This document shows positions 1 through 6,278 of a DNA stretch of 18,965 bases, in pieces (position 1 is the first letter of the stretch; each line of letters opens with the position of its first letter). The position numbers were made by a program, and so were the translations under genes. The notes beneath the pieces are model-generated. The model saw nothing but the letters and a program-made list of their open reading frames with translations. It searched no databases and was not told where the DNA came from. The stretch is from Stramenopiles sp. TOSAG23-3 (Eukaryota; Sar). The DNA is taken from the NCBI GenBank assembly GCA_900128585.1, contig LT642414.1, positions 1 through 18,965 of the forward strand. The letters are read 5' to 3'.

Positions 1-1
1 C

Positions 2-2641
2 CTAGAACATCACCGAGACACATCCCATCGATGGCAATGCCCTGCCTGCTTTCAGAACAATTCTGTCAATGCCTTTCCAAAATGTCAAAGTTGTGGAAAC
101 GAAAAGGGGGGCAGTGGGCGTAACCTAACGGTAGAATATGAAGAAAAATGGGAAACAAAACTAATTGTGACAGAAACCAAAAAAAGTCAGTTGTCAAAAA
201 GCAAAAAGATGATTGCTCGCAACACCCTTACAGAACTCCGCCCACAATCAGCAGTTGATAGATCCTTCTTTAAAGTTCGTAAGAGTGTTTTACTCGAAAT
301 AAAGCAACATTTGCCTGAAGATCGGGATGATATTTGTGATAGGGAAGAAGGAAAGGAATGGCCAAATCGCTTTGCACAAAGAGGTCCCGTTTCACAACAT
401 ACTTATGAACGGAAAATGCGGAAAAGGAGAGACAAGAAACGCAGGAAAGAAATTGTTGGTGACGAAATTGTCAAAAGACTGACTAACTTGAAGCCGCTAA
501 ATGCTGGTGATTCAGCAGTCATTCCGTTAAAGAAGTCGAATATTGATAAAGAAATTCGTGAATGGACGAAAGGCCGGCCAATCACACCGTTATTAACATG
601 CAAATTGATGGATAAATCGCTGCATGATTGGTTTGAGTCCAACATGACAAACATAGACGAAGAAGACAGCCAGGTTGCCCAAGAAAGTAAAGGGGGATAC
701 ACAACCGTTTCCACTGAGCGTGAAATGGAAAGACCTTTAGGTGAAAATAATACAGAAGACGTATCGCTTTTAACAAATCACGGTGAATCTAAATTCAGCG
801 GCTTAGACGCTGGTCAAGAACAATCAAAAATGAAAGCTAGCCACAAACCTGGAACTGCTGATTGCAACGGCTCTGCAGGTGCCAAGATGCTAAATGATGC
901 AAGTGCTCCATCTTCTGAGAGCATCGCACGGCCTAGAACTGTCCCTTTACACGCTATGCGGTCATATGGAATGAAATCGTATAAACCACTGATACGAAAA
1001 GGGCACGGTGGTCGAAATTTTGAAAGTGGAGCAAAATATACCGGAGACTTACTCGAAGGAACAATGAATGGTCGTGGTACCATGGTGTATCAAAACGGGG
1101 ACACGTACGTTGGTGCGTGGAAAAATGGCGTAAGAGAAGGGGATGGAACATTCCGAAGCAGAGATGGGAGAGTGTACGAAGGAACGTGGAAATCAGGGTC
1201 CAGGGATGGGCACGGTGAACTAACACACCCAAATGGAGAAATATATATTGGCCAGTGGAAAGACGGGAAAATGTCAGGTTGTGGTACCTTATCGTCTACA
1301 AACGGGGATACCTACGAAGGCAGGTGGCTAAATAGCAAGTATCACGGGTTGGGAAAGTTTACGAAGGCAAATGGACAAATGTTTGTAGGAATTTGTATAT
1401 CTGGAAAAGCAAATGGAAAAGGTATTATTCGATATCCAAATGGTGAGAATTACAAGGGTATGTGGAAAGATGACCGAAGGCATGGAAAGGGTGTTGGGAC
1501 TTTTCCAAATGGTTCGAAGTACATTGGCTCGTGGGAGAGGGGGAAATTTAATGGGAAGGGAAAACTGGTTACTCCTGATGGCGAAGTTTATGTTGGTAAC
1601 TGGTTCATGGGAAAAAGGGATGGTTATGGTAAAGCTACATTTTCAAACCAAGATACTTATGTCGGAACGTGGGAACAGGATAAAGTAGGTGGAACAGGAG
1701 TCATGTATTATCATAAGTCGGGGAATCTGTATGATGGAAATTTTCAAAACGGAATGAGAAATGGTCTCGGTACTTTAAAGCTCAAAGATGATGGTTCATT
1801 TTATGGGTACTTTAAAAATGGTAGGATACATGGACGTGGGCAGTTTCGATATGGAAACGGTGACGTTTACAAAGGAAATTTCAAAAATGGACGCAGGGAC
1901 GGAAAAGGTACTTTTAAATGGTCAAATGGCAACGAATACAAAGGGCAATTTCGACTGGACAAACTCGATGGCATTGGCAAGATGAAATACGCTGTTGGCC
2001 ATGCATACAATGGAGAATGGAAAAATGGAAAAAAACATGGTACTGGGACATTTCTTTATAGCGACGGAAACCTTTATGAAGGTTCTTGGGATTCTGACCA
2101 AAGACATGGACGGGGGAAATTTATTTGGAATCGTATGCAGAAAGGGAATAGCGAGTATTACGATGGAGAGTGGCAAAATGATCGTCGTGAAGGTGTTGGA
2201 AAATACCAATATGAAAATGGCTGTACGTTTGAAGGGATGTGGGTTAATGGTATGCGAGAGGGGAACGGCATTTTTCAATTTGTTGACGGAAGTTTCTTCA
2301 ATGGTGAGTTCAAAGACAATGCTCGAGATGGTTATGGTGTTTACCAATCTGTCGATGGAATGCGGTACAGCGGTGATTGGAAAAAAGGAACCATGCACGG
2401 CTCGGGAATACTGGTAAAAGCAAATGGCGATAAATATGAAGGGCAATTCTTGTTTGGCAAAAAAGATGGTGACGGGATAGTCACTTATAGGAATGGGAGT
2501 GTATTTGTGGGTAAATGGAAGGATGGACGAAGATACGGACATGGGCAATATTTGTATCAAGCTCGTGATAAAGATGGGGATGAGGACTCTGCCGGTTTCA
2601 ACACCAAAGCAATCTTGCGAATGTCTGTTTACGGCCATTAG
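2..2641 (+). CDS. MORN-repeat protein with N-terminal RanBP2-like zinc finger (5'-truncated by window edge)
   Basis: Role: MORN-repeat proteins usually act as scaffolds or membrane- and cytoskeleton-associated proteins; several, such as the RSPH1 type, sit in flagella. The exact function here is unknown. Start: the frame runs open from base 2 to the TAG at 2639-2641 (879 visible codons). There is no in-frame ATG before 209 and no stop upstream, so the true start lies left of the window or beyond an unseen intron. A GTG at 167 is not a credible eukaryotic start. Domains, numbered from the first visible codon: a Cys4 zinc finger at residues 11-31; a charged, low-complexity region at about 60-340 with a lysine/arginine cluster at nt 410-448 that resembles a nuclear localisation signal; 22 MORN repeats at residues 346-853; and a 26-residue tail. 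No kinase, SET or transmembrane region is visible. It converges on the ANK/FN3 gene with a 217 bp gap. The MORN identity is near certain; the N-terminal extension is likely. Confidence 0.93.
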   Translation, partial: LEHHRDTSHRWQCPACFQNNSVNAFPKCQSCGNEKGGSGRNLTVEYEEKWETKLIVTETKKSQLSKSKKMIARNTLTELRPQSAVDRSFFKVRKSVLLEIKQHLPEDRDDICDREEGKEWPNRFAQRGPVSQHTYERKMRKRRDKKRRKEIVGDEIVKRLTNLKPLNAGDSAVIPLKKSNIDKEIREWTKGRPITPLLTCKLMDKSLHDWFESNMTNIDEEDSQVAQESKGGYTTVSTEREMERPLGENNTEDVSLLTNHGESKFSGLDAGQEQSKMKASHKPGTADCNGSAGAKMLNDASAPSSESIARPRTVPLHAMRSYGMKSYKPLIRKGHGGRNFESGAKYTGDLLEGTMNGRGTMVYQNGDTYVGAWKNGVREGDGTFRSRDGRVYEGTWKSGSRDGHGELTHPNGEIYIGQWKDGKMSGCGTLSSTNGDTYEGRWLNSKYHGLGKFTKANGQMFVGICISGKANGKGIIRYPNGENYKGMWKDDRRHGKGVGTFPNGSKYIGSWERGKFNGKGKLVTPDGEVYVGNWFMGKRDGYGKATFSNQDTYVGTWEQDKVGGTGVMYYHKSGNLYDGNFQNGMRNGLGTLKLKDDGSFYGYFKNGRIHGRGQFRYGNGDVYKGNFKNGRRDGKGTFKWSNGNEYKGQFRLDKLDGIGKMKYAVGHAYNGEWKNGKKHGTGTFLYSDGNLYEGSWDSDQRHGRGKFIWNRMQKGNSEYYDGEWQNDRREGVGKYQYENGCTFEGMWVNGMREGNGIFQFVDGSFFNGEFKDNARDGYGVYQSVDGMRYSGDWKKGTMHGSGILVKANGDKYEGQFLFGKKDGDGIVTYRNGSVFVGKWKDGRRYGHGQYLYQARDKDGDEDSAGFNTKAILRMSVYGH
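32..94 (+). other. RanBP2-like Cys4 zinc-finger motif in the MORN gene
   Basis: Codons 32-94 encode W-x-C-x2-C, then an Asn, then C-x2-C. The cysteines are at nt 38, 47, 83 and 92 and the Trp at nt 32. This matches the RanBP2/NZF finger plan of W-x-C-x(2-4)-C-x3-N-x6-C-x2-C, except that the gap between the cysteine pairs is one residue longer (x11 instead of x10). Such fingers bind ubiquitin, RNA or Ran depending on the protein; which applies here cannot be told. It lies upstream of every in-frame ATG in the window, so it supports translation starting further left. Confidence 0.65.
1037..2560 (+). repeat. Array of 22 MORN repeats (about 69 bp per unit, coding)
   Basis: Read in the gene's frame, the segment splits into 22 consecutive units of about 23 residues. 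Each follows the pattern Y/F-x-G-x-W/F-x-x-G-x-x-x-G-x-G, mostly ending in N-G-D/E/S. The phase is kept throughout. Units 10 and 16 carry small insertions (one residue in unit 10, about five in unit 16). Unit 6 replaces the usual Trp with Cys. Each unit is expected to form a beta-hairpin, giving one long rod-like sheet. Nucleotide identity between units is low, so the array is old rather than a recent tandem expansion. The array also produces several long open frames in other phases, including one on the opposite strand at 1922-2701; these follow from the repeated codons. Confidence 0.95.
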
Positions 2642-2858
2642 CGAAACTCGAAATCCTGTACGCGTAACTTTTAAGAAGGTCATATTCGCACGTTTTTGCA
2701 TTAAAAGTATACCATGCCATGATAGAATGAATATGAATTAAATTAATTCTTAAAAACAAAATTATGGCTGTAAATTAATTACATCCATCAAAAAAAATAT
2801 TTTACACTGTCGCAAAAAATCCGCTGAAACCCCCTGACAGAGGACCAGTACAGCATCA
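2642..2858. other. Convergent AT-rich intergenic spacer (3' ends of the MORN and ANK/FN3 genes)
   Basis: This 217 bp spacer separates two converging genes and must hold both 3' ends. No gene is visible. It contains an ATTAAA at 2700-2705 on the plus strand, which is a weak poly(A) signal candidate. TGTAA occurs at 2769-2773 on the plus strand and at 2802-2806 and 2779-2783 on the minus strand. There is a short 7 bp inverted repeat at 2736-2750. A stretch at about 2750-2783 resembles the repeat family found at the right end of the window. None of these has been shown to function. Confidence 0.6.
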
Positions 2859-5135
2859 TCAGAGCCTCCTCAGCATTTCAACCTTATCGCTCACCTCGCT
2901 CGGCTGGCTCCACTGGGCTGGCAAATCGGCAGCGTACGTGTGGGCACGAACACGAAATTGATACGCAACTGTGGCTTTTAAATTTGCTGTCATGTAGACG
3001 TTGTCCTTGGATTTCGCAACAATCACCCAGGATGACGGGGAATACAACCCGCCCTCAAAGCGCCATCGTCGTTGGAAGAGTTCGTACTTGTCAACCGGCC
3101 TTCCAGTCAGGTGGGGCGGTTCCCAGGTAATCGTAGCGAGTGTATCTGTGCGGTGGGTGCACATAGGCGCCCCGGGGGGCTCGAGAGCAAGGGTGCACTG
3201 TCCCTCGCTATCTCCACCGATAGCACTCCAGCCACAGCTGTTGTGCGCCTTTATTGCATACTCGTACTCCGTGTCGTACTCCAGCCCAGTAACCCGGTGC
3301 TGCCCCGGAAGTATATGAATGCCAACATTTGCCTTGCCTTCAACGTCCCGCCGGGGGATAAACTCGTCAGAACATTCCGTCCAGTCTTCTTCCCCACACT
3401 TACGATAAAAAATTTTGTAACCGTCGATTGGCTGCCCGTTGCATCGAGGGTCGCCCCAGCGGAGCAGAGTGGAATTGTGTGTCACCATCCCAGCCACCAA
3501 CATTGGCGCCAGTGGAGGCTCCGGCTCCGCGTCCTTCGTTTTAAACACCTTCGTCTCACCTGCATTTTCCCACCCATCCCACCCAGTATCTTTGAAGCAA
3601 GTGCGGACCCTGAAGCAAAATTCACGTGCCGGGAGAAGACCTTCCAGGAGATACCGTGTGCCCAACATATCGTTTGTTATTGTCTTCCACGGCAAGTTCG
3701 GCACCTCCTGACTTTCTATGCCCAACCTACAGGCAAGGTCGTCCGACTGCACGTCCCCAGTGAAGTCTACCTCATCGAACTCGTCCGGGGGGTCTGGAAG
3801 GTCATACACCTGTACCTCGAAACCTTGCAGATTGTCTTCCGAGCCGAGTTTCCAGTCCATCCAGTGGATCGTAATCGACGTTTTCGACCTATGCAGCAGG
3901 CTTGGCGAAGAGTTGGTTGTTAAGGTGTCACTCGTGCCACCCCAAGGGGACCAACCTGTCTTGTTCCTTCCCCTGACCTTGAAGCAGTACGATCCGCCAG
4001 ATATTAGATTGTTTACCCGAAACTGAGGTTCCGGCTCCCCTCGAATTTCATGAGACACACTTTTCCAGTCTAATTCTTCACACTTCTCGCCCGTTTCGTC
4101 AGTCTCTTGTGTTTTTCCAATCTTGGCCATGTGTAGCTCATAGTGTATAATGTGCCCACCGTTTTCGACGGTGGGGCGATCCCAACGAACGGTGATCGCC
4201 CTCGCCGTCATCGACCAGAGAAAAGGCGTCCCCGGCATGTTGGTAATGTCGTCGGCACACATAAATGGGATCACCCGCGAATACACTCCCCAGCCCGCAG
4301 CGCTTCTCGCCCTAAGCAGCATAAAGTACTGGTACGAGGCGTGCAAGCCGTCAATAAAATAATTACACTCGGTTATAGTACCGTCGCGTACCCAATGCTT
4401 GGCGTAGATGCCCCCCGGCTTCACGGGCGCGTCGTCCCCTTTTGCGACGTGCGTCCCGGGGTCTTCTTCCTGCTCCTTCGGCTTAGCCCAGACTTCCTCG
4501 TGGGTCTCGCTGTGGTGCCAGTACTTTACCTTTGTTACAGGGTCTAACCCCGTCGTGTAATGGCTTTGGTACTTGGACACGCGCCAAACAATCTCGTAAA
4601 CTTCTATATCGGTCCCGTTGTCGAGGCAAGGATTCCAAGTGAAAGTGGCCGTGTGAGGGGTCATTTTCACGTCTATTACCATCGGCTGTGACGGTGGCTC
4701 CCTCAAAACGTCGGAGACCTCCAACCACTGGTACTCCCTGGCAATGGCCATTGGCTTTTGGTTCGCTTTGCTTATTATATGTCTATCAGAAGGTGGATTG
4801 TTTTCTAACAACGCCTTTACAATCTTTGGATCTCCTCGAGCTGCTGCTCTGTGAAGCGGCGTTTCTCCAGTTCGAGGGTGGCGAAGGTTGGGGTCTGCTC
4901 TCCACTTCAGTAGGGTACGAGCGGTGGCATAGTGTCCTCTATCAATAGCAGCAGACAGGGCCGTAGTTGCAGTATACGAGTGCAAAGCGTCCACAGGCTG
5001 TCCTTTACGAAGCATTTCCGTGACCTTGTTGAGTTTTCCCTCATAAGCGGCGTCGATAAACGTGTCGTTTAGGTTCTTAATGACCCGTTTGCTCTGCATC
5101 CTGTCCCTTGGCGGGGGCCGCTTAGAGAAGTTCAT
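2859..5135 (-). CDS. Ankyrin-repeat / fibronectin type III multidomain protein
   Basis: Role: both domain types mediate protein-protein binding, so this looks like an intracellular scaffold or adaptor. No catalytic domain, signal peptide or membrane segment is visible. Start: ATG at 5135-5133, with an in-frame TGA two codons upstream, so no earlier start is possible in this exon. Stop: TGA at 2861-2859, giving 758 residues. Domains: ankyrin repeats at about 22-145, with consensus-like stretches such as TPLHRAAARGD at 92-102; FN3-1 at about 147-295 with a long insertion at 185-250; FN3-2 at 300-405; FN3-3 at 411-535, containing an acidic loop at 445-467; FN3-4 at 539-652; FN3-5 at 653-752. FN3 signatures seen are paired Trp residues, the Y-x-F/Y-x-V/I-R/K-A strand and NxxGWS-like ends. 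FANK1 has the opposite domain order and is much shorter, so no orthologue is named. The gene is visibly richer in GC than both neighbours. It points away from the dynein gene across a 1.14 kb spacer. Confidence 0.92.
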   Translation of the reverse strand: MNFSKRPPPRDRMQSKRVIKNLNDTFIDAAYEGKLNKVTEMLRKGQPVDALHSYTATTALSAAIDRGHYATARTLLKWRADPNLRHPRTGETPLHRAAARGDPKIVKALLENNPPSDRHIISKANQKPMAIAREYQWLEVSDVLREPPSQPMVIDVKMTPHTATFTWNPCLDNGTDIEVYEIVWRVSKYQSHYTTGLDPVTKVKYWHHSETHEEVWAKPKEQEEDPGTHVAKGDDAPVKPGGIYAKHWVRDGTITECNYFIDGLHASYQYFMLLRARSAAGWGVYSRVIPFMCADDITNMPGTPFLWSMTARAITVRWDRPTVENGGHIIHYELHMAKIGKTQETDETGEKCEELDWKSVSHEIRGEPEPQFRVNNLISGGSYCFKVRGRNKTGWSPWGGTSDTLTTNSSPSLLHRSKTSITIHWMDWKLGSEDNLQGFEVQVYDLPDPPDEFDEVDFTGDVQSDDLACRLGIESQEVPNLPWKTITNDMLGTRYLLEGLLPAREFCFRVRTCFKDTGWDGWENAGETKVFKTKDAEPEPPLAPMLVAGMVTHNSTLLRWGDPRCNGQPIDGYKIFYRKCGEEDWTECSDEFIPRRDVEGKANVGIHILPGQHRVTGLEYDTEYEYAIKAHNSCGWSAIGGDSEGQCTLALEPPGAPMCTHRTDTLATITWEPPHLTGRPVDKYELFQRRWRFEGGLYSPSSWVIVAKSKDNVYMTANLKATVAYQFRVRAHTYAADLPAQWSQPSEVSDKVEMLRRL
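4479..4544 (-). other. WW-domain-like motif inside the first FN3 domain
   Basis: Residues 198-219 of the ANK/FN3 protein read DPVTKVKYWHHSETHEEVWAKP. This matches the second half of a WW domain: acidic-P, T, aromatic pair (YW), H, T, E, W and final KP. The first Trp at the usual 20-23 residue spacing is missing; the nearest upstream Trp (184) is 32 residues before the second. It sits in a long loop that interrupts FN3-1. It may be a degenerate WW domain, a WW-like beta-hairpin, or chance. Confidence 0.4.
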
Positions 5136-5592
5136 AGGTCAAAATAGTTTGATACGCCAACACGGAGGGAACCCTAGACCCTTGGAGTGCAATCTTAAGT
5201 CGCGAAATCTACAAACAGAATGAAGATGGAAAATCCCCATTTTTCCCATTGAAACGGTTTCAAATCATTTATCGAAAGACATTGAAGTACGTATCAGTTA
5301 TTTTCTGTAGCGGTTAAAAACAACAACCAAGCAATAATACTCTCTCTACTAATAGCAAATAATGAACAGCTAGAGGACTAATAGCATAGTCGTCGTCTAC
5401 TACGAGGAATATCTAAATTATAACAACACGACAATGATGAACACAAAACCCGACTGTATTACGAACCTTGGTTGTCTACCTACTGTAGTGTTATTAATAA
5501 TAATATATTATACCGGTATTACGTCTTCTTCTTTTATTACGAATGATGATCGATTGATGAATTAAAATCAGTCAGTAGTTCGACTAAATTAT

Positions 5593-5606
5593 TTATTATT
5601 ATTATT
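5593..5606. repeat. Short TTA microsatellite
   Basis: Four and two-thirds perfect TTA units lie in the AT-rich divergent spacer. It is short enough to be ordinary slippage and has no apparent function. Confidence 0.7.
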
Positions 5607-5673
5607 GGGAGAATTCAACCAACAGAAATAATACAGTAATAAAACGAAAGAGCAAGCAATTGAAAACGGCAGC

Positions 5674-5695
5674 AATCGAAAAATCGAAAAATCGA
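5674..5695. repeat. 8 bp tandem repeat, unit AATCGAAA, 2.75 copies
   Basis: The unit AATCGAAA is repeated twice exactly, then for six more bases. It lies in the spacer between two divergent promoters, so it could be a clustered factor-binding site or plain slippage. The sequence does not say which. Confidence 0.7.
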
Positions 5696-6278
5696 GCTTC
5701 TTCTGCTTTGAAAGTGCTCCGCGCCGTACCCAGGCGTACTTTTATTAGTATCGTCAGTGTATTTATTAAAGTAATATAATGGGACAAAACACTACCAAGC
5801 CTATCAATTTGATGGAAAATATGCAAATTAATAACGGCAGACCGAAGCGAAGCGACTGCAACCTCCAAGATCAGCGATATAATGTACACTGCAATAGCAT
5901 TGGCAATGGGAGGAGTTTTAACTGTCAATTCTACGATGGACCGGAAGCGTGAAACTTCACCTAAAACCCCTGCTGTCTGAATGTTGTGCTGTTTTTGTTG
6001 TTGTTGTAGTATAATTATACTGTAGCAATAATATTTTAACTCACACAACTCTGGATGATGGAGGAATGAATCCAAAACATTGTTTAATGAGTACGATTCA
6101 AGTTCGTATCTAAATACATGTATCGCACTATTGGGGAGTTTGGTGGAGTAGCCCCGACTTAAGACCTGGGAAAAAAATAGTACAAACGTGAACTGTTGAA
6201 TCTGCGACTTGATTAAAGCAACAAAGGCAAAGGCACACAGGATAACTGATAAACGTTTACGGAATAAAAGTGTCTAGA

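Larger units (their letters stand above)
5136..6278. promoter_or_regulatory. Divergent AT-rich intergenic region between the ANK/FN3 and dynein genes
   Basis: This 1,143 bp spacer lies between two genes that start at its two ends, so it should hold both promoters. I see no supportable gene. A 157-codon open frame on the minus strand (6075-5602) begins with TTG and has no ATG. Visible elements are: a repeated ACTAATAGCA about 32 bp apart near 5347 and 5379; the palindrome ATACCGGTAT at 5510-5519; short trinucleotide runs (TTA at 5593-5606, GTT near 5997-6007); an 8 bp tandem at 5674-5695; and the palindrome TAAACGTTTA at 6250-6259, 19 bp before the dynein ATG. No TATA box or transcription start can be assigned with confidence. 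Confidence 0.55.

Noticed and set aside
1922-2701. 259-codon open frame antisense to the MORN array
   Set aside because: It is a shadow of the repeated MORN codons, which remove stops from the antisense frame. It matches no recognisable family.
3072-3923. 283-codon open frame antisense to the ANK/FN3 gene
   Set aside because: It lies wholly inside a well-supported gene of higher GC, where stop codons are rarer on both strands. The translation has no domain features.
5240-5275. GGTTTCAAATC, loosely like a tRNA B box
   Set aside because: It does not match the conserved GGTTCGANTCC well, and no A box or cloverleaf can be drawn around it.
5602-6075. 157-codon open frame on the minus strand in the divergent spacer, with hydrophobic C-terminal part
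   Set aside because: It begins with TTG, contains no ATG, and lies in AT-rich, repeat-dotted DNA. Composition alone explains the hydrophobic residues.
6270-6278. GTG start three codons upstream of the dynein ATG
   Set aside because: This is a eukaryotic nuclear gene, and the ATG at 6279 has A at -3 and is the first ATG after an in-frame TAA.
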